A stretch of 42,500 bases of DNA from Botryococcus braunii (taxonomy: Eukaryota; Chlorophyta; Trebouxiophyceae), in the NCBI GenBank assembly GCA_002005505.1, contig KV908379.1, positions 406,916 through 449,415 of the forward strand, in the 5' to 3' direction. Shown one piece after another: positions 1 through 11,100 of the stretch (position 1 is the stretch's first letter; every line of letters starts with the position of its first letter). A program made the translations under genes and the position numbers. Under the pieces are notes generated by a model. It was not told the origin of the DNA and made no database searches. It saw only the letters and a program-made list of their open reading frames with translations.

Positions 1-212
1 AAAAAAACTGAAAAAAGAGTGGGGGACAAGCTGCACCGGCATGAAGAGCAGGAGAGGCGGAAAGACGAGGAAACCGATGTGTGCTGGTATGGAAGGAAGC
101 AAACAAGCACAAAAAATTGCATTGGGCACAGCAGGAACGTAGATGGGCAGAGGCATAAGAAGCAGGTGGGTCAGAAGCCTAGGATAGGGCTGGAGGGGGG
201 AAGCTGGGCTAC

Positions 213-2348
213 CTGGCTGATAGGGGCCAGGTCCAGTTGGGCAAGGCTAGGTATGGTCCCAATGACAGTCATGCGGTAGTTGCCTAGCTTGGCAATGAGA
301 GCATCTGGCCAGACTGGATCGCTGAGCGTCAAGCGCCGCAGGCTGGGCAGGCCCCCCAGATACCACAGCTGTCCCACCACACATACCAAGACTGTAGCTC
401 TCAAACACCACACCTATTTATCTTCAAATACCACAGCTACTGCTGTGACTCATTGGGCCTGCCATTCACATGTACCGCAAATGTGGCTTCCACCCACCCC
501 CAGCTGCTCTGTCATACTCACCCCACCTACTCTTCACATACCACAGCTACAGTTGCGACTCATTGGGCCTGGCTTTCACATGTACCGGAATGCGGTACAT
601 GTGAAAGCCAGGCCCAATGAGTCTCTTCACAAACCACTGCTACAGCCACGACTCACCAGGCATGCTTTTTGCACAAACCGCAAGTGCGATTTCCATCCAC
701 CCCATCCGCTTCTCACGTTCACCCCACCTGTTTCTCTTCACATACCAATGCTACAGCTTCTACTTATCTGGCATCCGTTTTGCACGTACCGCACCTCCCG
801 CTTCCACCCACCCCACCTGCTTCCACCACTTACCACAGCTACAGCTGCTCCACCCTATGGGTCTGCTTTTCAGGTGTACCGCAAATGCGGCTTCCACTTA
901 CCACACCTGCCTCTGACACATAACAGCAGCTTCCACTCACCACACCTGCCTGTCACACATGACAATAGCAGCTTCCACACACCACACCTGCTGCTCACTC
1001 AGACCACAACTGCAACTTTTAGGCACCATTCCATTTCTCTTCACATACCACAGCTGTGGTATCACGCACCAGGCATGCACCGCAGTCGCGGCTTCCACTC
1101 ACCACACCAGCTTCTCACACAAACCCACAATTGGAGCTCGCTTTCACCTGCTACTCACACATATCACAGCTGCACCTCAAACACACCAAATCTGCTTTTC
1201 ACATTTTTTACAGATGAGCTTTCATAGACCGCTCCCTGGTTCACGCACATACCATATGTTAGATCCTGCAAACCAGCCCTGCGTCTCACTTGGGTGAGAT
1301 CTGTAAGCACCTCCAATCCCAATGCGCATGTAACACAGCCCCAATTCACGTCTACTTCACATTCCCCAAAGCAACACGCCACCCCCCGGCCTGCGCCACC
1401 ATCTGCCTCATGTCACACCCCACCCCCTCAGGCCAACTTACCCTGCCCCTCAATACACCACCCTCCGCCCCTCAACTTTGTCACACCTGCCCCCACTCTG
1501 ACCTAGCTTCACTCCCCACATGTATGGCACCGGCCTCTTCCGCCCACCACACCCTACACCTGACTCCCTTAAATCCTGCCCATACTTGGACCTAACCCTA
1601 ACCTTCAATTGTGTGGAATATGGTTTCCACTGGGCTCAATAAACACCCTATACACCTGCCCCTCACATAACCCCAAATAGCATCCTGAGAGGCTCCTGGT
1701 GTACAGTTGCACCTGCCGGAAGCTTCCGATCAGTGTACCGGCCAGATTCAAGGCCTCCAGGGAAGTGTTGTCGTCAAGAGAGCGCCCCACAACCTCTAAG
1801 GGGTTTCCTGCCAGGTTCAGCTCCCTCAGCATGCCCAGCACGCTCAGCCCCGCCAGACTGCCGATCTGGTTGTCGTTCAGCCACAGCACCTGTGACCCTC
1901 CCTCCTTCTTACTGAGGTACGTCGTCGTACTTCCTGTCTGCGAATATACGTGTAGCATGCTCATCCCTGATCGGATATGTAGTGCCACAACAGCTGCTGG
2001 GTGTGTGCGTGTGGTGTGCACGCGCGCGCGCGGGTGCCCGCACGCCTGCACAAAGAGGGAGGAAGGGGGGGGGGAGAGAGGAGAGGGAGGGAGGGAAGCA
2101 GGAAGGGAGGGAGCGAGGGAGGAGAGAGAGAAGAGGGGTGGGGGAGATGGAACGATGCAGACGATTCCCACCTCCAGACGAGAGAGGGAAGATACTGCAT
2201 CCATATGTGCCAGCCGGTTGCCTCCAAAATAGGCCCTCCGCAGGCGAGGGCATGCTGAGATGGGGGCAAGGCTCGTGAGTTGAGCCTCCACAATCCACAC
2301 TTCCTCAAGCTCGGGGCAGGCCGCAATCCCCTCCAGGCCCTCCATTGC
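213..2348 (-). CDS. LRRC9-like leucine-rich repeat protein, three internal exons (partial)
   Basis: Three minus-strand exons join in phase 0: 2348-2172 (177 nt), 1889-1713 (177 nt) and 368-213 (156 nt). Each has AG before it and GT after it. Together they give about 170 residues of leucine-rich repeats: LEGIAACPELEEVW, then LWLNDNQIGSLAGLSVLGML, LRELNLAGNPLEVVGRSLD and LEALNLAGTLIGSF, then LGGLPSLRRLTLSDP and a closing IPSLAQLDLAP segment. From family knowledge, the run of GRSLDxNxxLExLNLxG, LPSLRRLxLxDP, NY and IPSLxxLD is typical of LRRC9, an LRR protein associated with cilia and flagella. The likely role is therefore axonemal scaffolding, which is inferred. Start and stop lie outside these exons: the 5' part should lie upstream (rightwards, perhaps beyond the minisatellite) and the 3' part left of position 1. 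The 1,344-bp intron 369-1712 is full of degenerate repeats. Another LRR family is possible; LRR identity is firm, LRRC9 probable. Confidence 0.72.
369..1712. repeat. Degenerate tandem repeat filling an LRR-gene intron
   Basis: Roughly 420-1190 consists of diverged copies built from three recurring blocks: CTTCCACYCACCACACCTG, CACATACCACAGCTACAGCTGC, and ACTCATTGGGCCTGSCWTTCACATGTACCGCAAATGCGG. Copies are truncated and reshuffled, so no clean period exists. A 315-aa plus-strand reading frame across it is just repeat translation. The remainder (1200-1712) is C- and A-rich unique sequence with a short CCTAACCCTAACC stretch near 1594. Confidence 0.7.
557..623. repeat. Perfect 31-bp inverted repeat with 5-nt loop
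   Basis: Arms 557-587 and 593-623 are exact reverse complements. The left arm begins GACTCATTGGGCCTGG and the loop is GAATG. The left arm is one unit of the surrounding degenerate repeat and the right arm is the same unit inverted, so this is a head-to-head copy. It lies in the antisense-transcribed intron of the LRR gene and could fold into a strong hairpin on either strand. Confidence 0.9.
2040..2160. repeat. Purine-rich G/A tract in LRR-gene intron
   Basis: About 120 bp are almost purely purine on the plus strand (GAGGGAGGAAGG-like), preceded by an alternating CGCGCGCG stretch near 2020-2031. The tract lies in the intron between the 2348-2172 and 1889-1713 exons. On the transcribed (minus) sense it is a long polypyrimidine run upstream of the next acceptor. 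Confidence 0.75.
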
Positions 2349-2483
2349 CTGCATCACGTGGCCCCAACGTTCACGGGTCAGAGCTTGGCATCCTGCCTGT
2401 CCTTCTCCAAATCTGGATTGGGCATAGCCCATTAGTCCTGCCCACCTGCTTGGCTGGTGCAGATCGTAATGACGGGAGTCCCT

Positions 2484-3425
2484 CTCCCATCCCATACTCA
2501 TCCCATCCTCATCCCATCCTCATCCCATCGTCATCCCATCCTCATCCCATACTCATCCCATACTCACCCCATTCTCATCCCATCCTCATCCCATACTCAT
2601 CCCATACTCACCCCATTCTCATCCCACACTCATTCCATCTTCATCCCATACTCATCCAATCTTCGTCCCACCTCATCTCATCTTCATCCCATACTCATAA
2701 AGATCCTCATCCCATACTCATCCCATCCTCATTCCATCTTCATCTCATCCTCATCCCATCCTCATCCCTTACTTATCCCATCTTCATCCCATTCTCTTCC
2801 CATCTTCATCCCATTCTCATCCCATCTTCGTCCGATCCTCATCCCATACTCATCCCATCCTCATTCCATGCTCATCCCATCGTCATCCCATACTCATCCC
2901 ATACTCATCCCATCCTCATCCCATCCCTCTTCCATACTCATCCCATCCTCATCCCATACTCATCCCATCTTCATCCCATACTCATCCTATCTTCATCCCA
3001 TACTCATCCCATCTTCATCCCATACTCATCCCATCTTCTTCTCAGACTCATCCCATCTTCATCCCATACTCATCCCATACGCATCCCTTTCTCTTCCCAT
3101 CCTCGTCCCATACTCATCCCATCCCTTTTCCGTACTCATCTCATCTTCATCCCATACTCATCCCATACTCATCCCATCTTCATCCCATGCTCATCCCACA
3201 CCCATCCCATTCTCTTCCCATCCTCATCCCATGCTCGTCCCATAATCGTCCCATCCTCTTCCCATACTCATCCCATCCTCATCCCATCCCTTTCCCATAC
3301 TCATTTCCTCTTCATCCCATACTCATCCCATCCTCTTCCCACACTCATCCCATCGTCATTCCATACCCATCCCCTCCTCATCCCATCCTCATCCCATTGT
3401 CGTCCCATACTCATCCCATCCTATC
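2484..3425. repeat. 12-bp minisatellite (CATACTCATCCC-type), about 78 copies
   Basis: The array is built from two interchangeable 6-mers, CATCCC/CATCCT and ATACTC/TTCTTC variants, giving a basic unit near 12 bp over about 940 bp. Because the period is a multiple of three it stays open in several frames and translates to His-Pro-Ile-Leu-Ile-Pro-Ser repeats. I read those frames as artefacts. Similar short blocks flank it: AATGACGGGAGTCCCTCTC at about 2468-2486 and AATGATAGGAGTCCCTCTC at about 3427-3445. The array may lie in a 5' intron of the LRR gene. Confidence 0.9.
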
Positions 3426-3459
3426 GGAATGATAGGAGTCCCTCTCATCACGTACTCTG

Positions 3460-6400
3460 AGTAGAAGGTATTCTTCCAGTCTCATAAATTCTTGTAGCAT
3501 AGAAAAGAAAGGAATTGTGGCTTGCAATTGCGGGGTAATTTCACATTTGCCTGTTGCATGGAGGAACTCTTCCAAGCTCAGACATTTATGGCATGGACAA
3601 GAACGAAATTGTGGCTTCGACGGTAATGTCACATTTGCCTGTTATTCTTTGGGCCAGTGAATGGATCCAGCTTGCCTGAAAATCCAAGAGGGCGAGGGAT
3701 CACCCTGATAGATTGTAATGGATTGGATCCCGGTGTCTGTTCATACTATTCCTTGTAGTGCTGCGGTTGTCGGCGCTCATTGTTACTTGTACTGCTCTTG
3801 TTGCTGCCGCCCCCTTGGTACTGCTGCGTCGAGCCTCTTTCAACAAAGGTACTCTCGACAGACCAAATCTGTTTCAGGAGGAAGGGGGAGACGTGGGGAA
3901 GCCGGCATGGGACAGAAAAAGGTGAGGACTTCATCCTATAGTACATTACTAGTCCGTACGCGCTTCGTCAAGGCCCACCGGCCACGTGGGACCCACATGG
4001 GCAGAGATCCAGCTATGGGACAGGAGCCTGCTGGACAACACATTTTTCCTATGTGAACCAAGCAGTGCCCTTCGACCTGATATTCCAGTTGGGCATCCTT
4101 CGAAGGTTTAAGCTGAGGTCCTAATTTGAGGTCACACGAGTGCCAGCGGATGCTGTGCATGAACCCGCTTGGAGCCTTAATCTGGACTTATCTACAACAA
4201 ACATCCTCTGACAGTTTTTGAATCTGATATTGGGATCTTACATGGATCTCAGGTCTTATGCCGGCTCGCTAGTACAACACTATGCTTGGTGTGGGTTGAT
4301 GCACTTCTCTAGCTTGCTTTATCTGGAGCCGGGCCAAAGTACATGTGATGGTGATTTGTTGTATGCCCTTTTCCTCCAAGTGTAAAGAACTTGGAGCCCC
4401 GCAACGAGATCCTCGTGAGAGAGCTCCTAACAGATATATTACGGTATACTTATATAATCACAGTGCCTCCCTTTATTCATGGACCTCGCTTGGGGTCAAG
4501 TACCAGGATGAAAATCTGGTGTACGGAACTTGCTAACCCGTTATCAAAGTTGGATTTCTGAGACCAGAGGACCATGTAAGATTCCTTTTCCCCTCGGAAA
4601 AGGAATCCCATTTCCCTCCACCCCTCGGCCTCTTTTTGCCAGGGCAAGGGGAAAAGATGTGCGGGCTCTTGAATAACTTTTTACATTTCCATGAGCCCCG
4701 TATTAGTGACACTTATTAAGCTCGTTGCACGTGCTCATGACCTTGCTAGCAAGGAGGGTGCTAAGCTATCCCATGTAGAGGATGACACAGTCCCAATGAG
4801 GTGGGGTCGTTGGGAAAGGCTTGCACAAAGGCTTGCAATTTTGTCCCGTGTGCAAGGGATATGCAGACCTTCTTGCAAGTCTTCCCCTCTTCCTCGTCCA
4901 TGCCTGCCGCAAATTCTGTCAGTACTTTTCTGAGCCACGTCTGCGTTTAGCACTCGGGCAGCACCTTGCCTTCTGGCAAGTAAAGGCTCCCGGTTTCCCG
5001 TTGCCTGTTTAGGTTGGGAGGTGGTGAGGACCCGGATGAAGTTGCCAAATGGTACACCGCCTATGGGGCAATTATGTCGGAAGGGGAAGGAGGCTCTGGC
5101 CCTTTCAAGAGTTCTCAGTGCATGTTTTGAAAATGACAGAGCATCCCCAGCTCTATGGGAAGCACTTGCCATACAGCTGGAATCTCCAAGCGCTCTCTTG
5201 AAGAGGTCTGCACTGCATGTGCAGGTAGATCTCCTCAAGAGAGCGCTTGGAGATTGAGAATCGGGATTTGAGGGATCCATCAGTCCAACAGGAGGTTGGA
5301 ATCGATGGGGAGGACCCTCCAGCTTTTTGATTGTTCTCAAGTTTTGCCCCGCCATGCCCCTTAAACCCACACCCTCATTGCAAAGGTCCCTTTGAGGGAC
5401 CCATTTGTCGCAGAATTCCGGTTCTTGATTGCTTTCAGTTGGTTTGTATTGTGTGTCCCCCACTCAAGAAGAATAGGGCAAGAAGCAGGGCGCATTGGGG
5501 CATGGGACAGAGGAAGATGTTGCGTACTTGCTGCATTATTCTTAGTGATCTCAAGGTGGTGAAGTGATGGAGACCATGTATGACCGGAAAGTTAAAGAGC
5601 AGCATTTCAATGTGCTGGACCTTGCTTGGATGTGGGCCCCTCTTGCCATCAGAACACAGTCCATTTGCTGTGCAAATTTCTTGAAACGCAGAGTCTGTCC
5701 CCATCGCTGTTTGGCTGCCCTACTGCTCAGGCACAGGCTACCTGCGAGATGAGAGATACGGAAGGAGAAGACGTAAGCCACCTGTACAGAGATGCCTGAG
5801 AAATAAAAGGGATCTAGCCATGTCCAACGTTTGTAACCTTGGTGGAATTGTAGTCAGTTGTTTTGCTCAGTAGGCCGGGCAAGTTAGATGGACGCAATGC
5901 GGTTCCTGTAAACGTCAATAATTTAGAGAAGAAGTTGAGGCAGAAGAATCCCACCATACTTAAACATGTGCTGTGCACAAGTGTACTTGTGCGATGATGC
6001 TTATCGACGTTGTGGCGCTGTACATCATTTTTCGGTGAAAACTTCGATGTCACAGATCTCCATCAACACAACATTCTCCAATCCGATTGTGACATGCTTA
6101 AATAAGCTTTAGCAACGCGCAGTGGGACCAGAGCCCAGGTGCGGCAGTAAAATCGGTGGCACGATAACAATCAAGATGACACAATAGTGCAGCCCGTACC
6201 CATTCTTTAATCACGTCTAATCCTATATAACAGTTCCAAATACCACGCTCTTGTGACTGTAGGGCCCACTAACTTTCACGTCAACGGCAACTGTTGGACA
6301 GTTACTGTCCAGGTCTGCACTCGCATGAAAGTCCAGAAAACTGGCAAGGCCCACAGTTCTGTGACAGCATAACAGGTTTGGCACACCCTGGTGTGACGCC

Positions 6401-6470
6401 CAGTCTCTCGCTAGAGGACTAAGGCATATATGTTAATCAATAGGCTGAATTCGAATACAAGACAGTTGCA
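3460..6470. other. About 3 kb with no recognised gene
   Basis: I see no family match, no convincing splice-joined coding run and no RNA gene here. The longest open frame (minus strand, 4735-5463, 242 codons) has no recognisable motif and contains the 5181-5255 hairpin. A short imperfect repeat, with AATTGTGGCTT and TCACATTTGCCTGTT in common, occurs near 3512-3558 and 3606-3642. Sequence is otherwise unique and AT-balanced. Confidence 0.6.
5181..5255. repeat. 75-nt near-perfect hairpin (miRNA-precursor-like foldback)
   Basis: AATCTCCAAGCGCTCTCTTG at 5181 is followed about 50 nt later by its reverse complement, ending AGCGCTTGGAGATT at 5255. The outer 21 bp pair perfectly. Mismatches and a small bulge follow, then an inner GCAC/GTGC stem closes on a 5-nt loop (TGCAT). 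Total size and the bulged stem resemble a small-RNA precursor, but an inverted-repeat insertion is equally possible. No promoter or family was recognised. Confidence 0.8.
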
Positions 6471-6479
6471 ACTTGCATG

Positions 6480-6842
6480 ACGGGCCGTCGTTGACGGCAT
6501 CCAGAACCTGGTCCGGACCGTCCGGCTGGGAGACCCGGAGTCCGGGTGCACTAGTGCGGCAGCATCCCTCCCTCCCTCCCTCCGTCCCTCACCCTCCCTC
6601 TCCTCCTTGCTTCCCCCATTCCCCCTTCCCTCCCTCCCTCTCTCTGTCAACCGCCTCTGCTTTCTCTCATGTTCATTTGCTGGTGTTCCCTCATCTTCTT
6701 GTTTTCATTTTCACGACTTTTTCTGTCCTTCCCCTGTTGGTTCTTCCCCTTCTTGGCACAGGGATGGGGCTTGGCACGTGGGGCCTGCAAAATATCTTGA
6801 GAGGCAGTGGGGCACCCCGCACGTTTTGTCTCTTTTGCAGGG
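6480..6842 (+). pseudogene. Possible host exon and intron interrupted by the retrotransposon
   Basis: Around 6494-6550 a short GC-rich open stretch reads DGIQNLVRTVRLGDPESG and is followed by a possible GTGCAC donor near 6546. A pyrimidine-rich tract (6561-6660, CCTCCCTCC type) follows, and then the sequence TGTCTCTTTTGCAGGG immediately before the element. The sequence resuming after the element (14451 on) stays open for about 55 nt. The pre-insertion site would thus have looked like a 3' splice acceptor with the element landing three bases inside the exon. No family was recognised and the exon call is weak; it could be non-coding. Confidence 0.25.
6838..6842. repeat. Target-site duplication CAGGG (left copy)
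   Basis: CAGGG directly precedes the 5' LTR (TGTTAG...) and is repeated directly after the 3' LTR at 14446-14450. A 5-bp duplication is the usual size for Ty1/copia integration, so both element ends are intact. Confidence 0.85.
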
Positions 6843-7394
6843 TGTTAGAAAAATGGACACTAACATGTATACCTTAGGTATTTCTTCCACATGTTGGGTC
6901 ATTTCATCTTAGCATGTTTGTGAGCCACATCAATTCATTTCAAGGGTTTATAATATTAAGAATGCTCATAAACATTAAAGTACAGTCATATCTCACTTGG
7001 GTGTGTTCGTACTGTATGGTACTTTAAGGATAAAGGACACTCATAGTGGTTTATAGGGGCCATGGTACAAACTTCGGCTGTTTTTCCGGAGTTTTCTAGT
7101 AGGGTACACTCAGCCCGGATCTCATCGATCGTGAGACTTTAAGTCCTGCGGTCCTTGGTGTCTGATTCGAGGTTTATCTCGGTGGTGAGTTAAAGTTCCG
7201 AGTCTTTCAGATTCGCGAGATTAGCATCGACCGAGATTCGTACTATTCATCGACGACCATGTCGAGTCATGAGGTACATTGAAATTCCAGCGCATAGTAC
7301 TGAGGCATGCAAACTTGATCGTGCCCGTACTCTTTTAAGATCTGGAGTTGCAAACCTGTCAGGAGGCTAATAAATGAAAAGTCTTCTTAGTTAG

Positions 7395-7402
7395 TATAAA
7401 TA
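7395..7402 (+). promoter_or_regulatory. TATA box of the 5' LTR promoter
   Basis: TATAAATA in the LTR, about 30 bp before the sequence GGGATCAGTCAGTC, is a plausible U3/R boundary. The same motif is at 14093-14100 in the 3' LTR. It probably drives full-length genomic transcript synthesis. Confidence 0.6.
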
Positions 7403-7425
7403 GGAAGTGTCCAAAGGGATCAGTC

Positions 7426-7689
7426 AGTCTTGAGTATCCCTTATCAAGCTCCTGTCCTGTTTGCTTGGTCGTGTTTCGTCCACTTATACAAGCTTCACTT
7501 GGGCACAGTTCAGTTACTCAGAAGAGTGTGAGTTACAGGTAATTGCAACATCATTAGATTAGTTGTTATTGTAAAAGTCTTGAGTATCCCTTATCAAGCT
7601 CCTGTCCCGTTTGCTTGGTCGTGTTTCGTCCACTTATACAAGCTTCACTTGGGCACAGTTCACTTACTCAGAAGAGTGTGAGTTACAGG
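7426..7689 (+). repeat. 114-bp direct duplication inside the LTR, GT...AG spacer
   Basis: AGTCTTGAGTATCCC through GAGTTACAGG occurs at 7426-7539 and again at 7576-7689. The two copies differ at about two positions. The sequence between GTTACAG and TCTTGAG starts GTAATTG and ends GTAAAAG, so it looks like a 39-nt GT-AG segment. The same arrangement is in the 3' LTR at 14124-14387. Confidence 0.85.
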
Positions 7690-7747
7690 GATTTTTACAC
7701 CAATTCCAATTCTACAAATTCTGTTTTGATGATGCCATTATGCTAAA

Positions 7748-7758
7748 TGGTATCGGCG
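7748..7758 (+). other. Primer-binding site
   Basis: TGGTATCGGCG directly follows the 5' LTR. TGGTATC is the start of the classic copia primer-binding site complementary to the 3' end of initiator-methionine tRNA; the following bases diverge slightly from the plant consensus. Confidence 0.75.
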
Positions 7759-8100
7759 ATTAAATCGCTTATGGTATTATCGTCTCCCGGCGTACGGGAC
7801 CTTTTTACGTAAAGAAGCCTCGCAGCTTTCTACGTTCTGCTCTTCATAGCACTCTTCAAAGACTAAAGAGCACCTAAGCCTGCACGGGGTCTACACAGAC
7901 CACCGTGTCAGGTAGAAGGACTCTTGTTGTCTTCTGGTGGGTTACTCTGGTTGGACTTCTCGATTGTCTAAGCCCTTGTGGCTAAGGCAGTGGGAGAGAA
8001 GTTGGCTATTGGTGAAGGCAGCTTTCCCTTGGGAAGGCTGGGGTGGTCGCTGGAGAGCTCTACTTGTTAGAGTTTGTGCTGACTACATTATTTTCATGCA
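7759..8100 (+). other. Retrotransposon 5' leader
   Basis: A 340-bp untranslated stretch between the primer-binding site and the gag start. It contains no long ORF and includes several short inverted repeats such as CGATTAAATCG just after the primer site. Packaging or dimerisation signals would be expected here, but none can be named. Confidence 0.6.
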
Positions 8101-11100
8101 ATGAGTGGTACATATACTGTGCCACCCTATGCTAATCCTGAAGAATCATATGAAGTACCAATTATGATTGAGGATGATCCCTCAACTGTTTACAATAATG
8201 AGAGCTTTGAACAATCTTACTCAAGGGGCTACACCTCTAGTGCAGGTGCAGGTGCCAACAGCTCAACGGAGGACAGTGAAGCTGAGGGGTGCCACGCAGG
8301 GGAGGTAAGTGATGAGTATCTATACGGGGATTATGATCACTCAGAGTCTCTTCCTGCTGACCCTGCTGGTCAACCTCTAGCTGTATCTGCTCCTGCTGTA
8401 AGCTCAGGCATCTCTCCTCCTAGTGGTATGCCTTCCAACCTTCCTTTAGATCCTAGCAGTGTCAGAAGAGCAGTCAGGATTAATCCTGTTCCTGTTTCAA
8501 GCGCACCTAGGGTTCTGCGCAGACCTTCACAGTCTGCAGTTTCAGGGTCCAGGACACTTACCAGTGGTCCTTTACAAGTACCCGTTTCGCAATATCCTGC
8601 TGTGACATTCCAGCCAGCTAGCGTTCCAGTCATTACTAGTGGCGCAATGGTTCCAGCAACATCAGTAGCTAGTGCACAGGCAACTGTTTATCTACCACTG
8701 GCTACTGGGGGCATGATCCCCATTTCACTACCTGCCTCAACGCTGAACCAAATTTCTAATCCAACCTTGGTTCAGCCAGCTAGTGTGCAGGTACCATCCA
8801 ACTTTGGAGTGTCAACGTCAGCTTCAGCAATTCCAGCTGGAGGCCCTCCTGGTGGTGGCTACCCATACAGCTCAGGCAGTGGACCTCCTGGAGGTGGGCC
8901 ACCATACAGTGGGGGTCCCCCTGGAGGAGCAAGCTCGATTTGGCATCCTCCACCAGTCTCAGGCAACTACCCGCAATACCCTGTCTATCCGGGCTCTGGT
9001 GGGAATGTTCCTGGTGGCTTTGGTGGGGGTGGTCCTGGTGGTCCTGGAGGACCAGGCGGTCCTGGTGGTCCAGGCGGTCCAGGTGGACCAGGTGGTGGTG
9101 GTTGGGGTGGTCCTCCTCATAGTCAGGGGCCACCATATAGTGCTGGGCAAGGTCAATTTCCAAACGTAGGTATTCCTGGCCTACCCAATATAAATCCAAC
9201 CACTGGCCCTTCGTTCTCGTCTCATCAGAAGTTAACTCCAAAGATAGAGTTAGTCAAGCTGAATGATACCAATTGGTTGACATGGACAAAGCAAGTGTAT
9301 GCTATGTTGTGGGAAATGAATGTCAACTACTGTGTTCATGATGATTATCAGGGAGCTTATGATGATTTCAAAGCTCAAACCATTATCACTCAAGCATGTA
9401 CTGAGCAATATTCTGTTCAGATTACTGACTTGACAAGTGCTTACCATATGTGGAACAAGCTGCTGCAGGTGTTTAACGCTAGAGCAGCAGCTAGGCTGAT
9501 GAGCCTCCACAGGGAGCAAAAGTTGTTTGCCATGAAGCCAGGTGAAAAACCATCTGACTACGTGTTAAGGTGCAGAAAAATTGCAAACAACCTCAAATCA
9601 CTAGGAGAGCAGTGTTCTGAGGTTTGTCAGTGCTCTATGATAATTGAAGGCCTCACTGAAGAGTATGAGGTAGATAGGCGTTTACAGCTGTCTGTGTGCA
9701 ACAACTATCCAAATGTGCACCAACTCCAGCATGTCCTTGAGTTAACATATATGGACCTTCAAGCAAAGAAGCCATATAATCCTCCAAACACCTCAAATCC
9801 CAAACCTTATAGGAATCAAGGTGGGGGTGGTCAGCCTGCAGGCAGGCAAGGTGGTTCAGGTGGGGCTGGTCCAGGTGCTCACCAGGCAGAAGTGCCTAAA
9901 AATACTAACCGTGAAAATTCAGGGACAGGGCAACCTGCATATCAACAGCAGGGAAGGCCTGTACTAATTTGCCAGTACTGCAGGAATCCAGGACACATCA
10001 AAGCAACGTGTCCTAAGCTTGCAGCACAGGAGAGGAGGGCACAAACTAATTGTGTGCAAAGGGATACAGTAATCTCCCAACCTTCTCTTCCTGCTTGGCT
10101 TATAGATTCAGGTTCAACTGATCACATTTCTCCTTCAAGTGACAACATGATAAATTATGTCAAGTTTGATGTGCCACAACGTCTGATTGTGGCAAATGGC
10201 AAGTCTGAGGAAATTGTAGGAGAAGGTTCCATGCAAGTGTTCCTCGAGTCTGGCAGTTCCTTGTTCTTGCATAATGTCAAGCATGTTCCCACTAGCAAGA
10301 AGTATCTTCTATCAGTGGGCAAAGCTTATTTAGATGGTATAAATGTCAATATTATGGGTATTGAGTGTTATCTCACAGATTCTAATGGGTACCATTTGGG
10401 AAATGCTGAGCATGCTTTCCCCTATCAGTGGCTGGTGGACTTAGCTCTACCAGACAAGCATGTTTCTTTTCATCCAGAAACTAAGCTTGTGGAGGCATGC
10501 AATGTTCAGGTGCTTCACAGGGATGCAGACCTGTGGCATCAGAGGCTGGGGCACTTGTCTCCAGCCTACATGGTAAGAATGATGAAGGGAAAAATGGTCA
10601 AGGGAATGAAACTCCCCTCTTCTGATTTCTCAAGTTCCCTTGGTACGAGAGGTGTCTGCAGTGCCTGCTTGCATGGGAAACAAACTGTGCAGCCTTTTAA
10701 ACCAACAGGCACTGCTTGCACTAGTAAATTAGAAGTTGTGCATATGGACCTTATGGGTCCAGTCTCACCAGAAACTTATGATGATGAGAAGTATGCACTT
10801 AATGTCTTAGATGAATTTTCTGAGATGTCAGCAACCATTCTACTCAAGTCAAAGGCAGATGCATCAAGAGAGGCAATTAATTTATTGACTGAGTGGCAGA
10901 CCCAGCATGAGTGCAAGGTTAAGTTCATCAGGACCGACAATGGTACTGAGTTTTCTGGTTTAGAAAAGTTCTGCAGGAAAAATGGTGCAGTCCACCAAAA
11001 GACTGCACCATATGCCCATCAACAAAATGGGAAAATTGAGAGGCTGAACAGGACTCTGCAGGAGAAAGCAAGAGCCATGCTGACTGCCTCGAGCCTACCT

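Larger units (their letters stand above)
6843..7747 (+). repeat. 5' LTR
   Basis: It begins TGTTAGAAAAATGG and ends ATTATGCTAAA, aligned to the 3' LTR throughout. It lacks 14 bp (GTCGATGCCATCGA) present in the 3' LTR near 13915. The start TGTTAG is the usual TG type; the end is CTAAA rather than the canonical CA. Inside is a 114-bp direct duplication (7426-7539 and 7576-7689). Confidence 0.92.

Noticed and set aside
280..1227. 315-aa plus-strand frame
   Set aside because: It is the translation of a degenerate His/Thr/Pro-coding repeat, antisense to an LRR-gene intron.
2345..3460. Plus-strand frames with His-Pro-Ile-Leu-Ile-Pro-Ser repeats, up to 371 codons
   Set aside because: Open only because the minisatellite period is a multiple of three and lacks stop codons; several frames give the same type of product.
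4735..5463. 242-codon minus-strand frame
   Set aside because: No motif, no splice context, and it crosses the 5181-5255 hairpin; likely chance.
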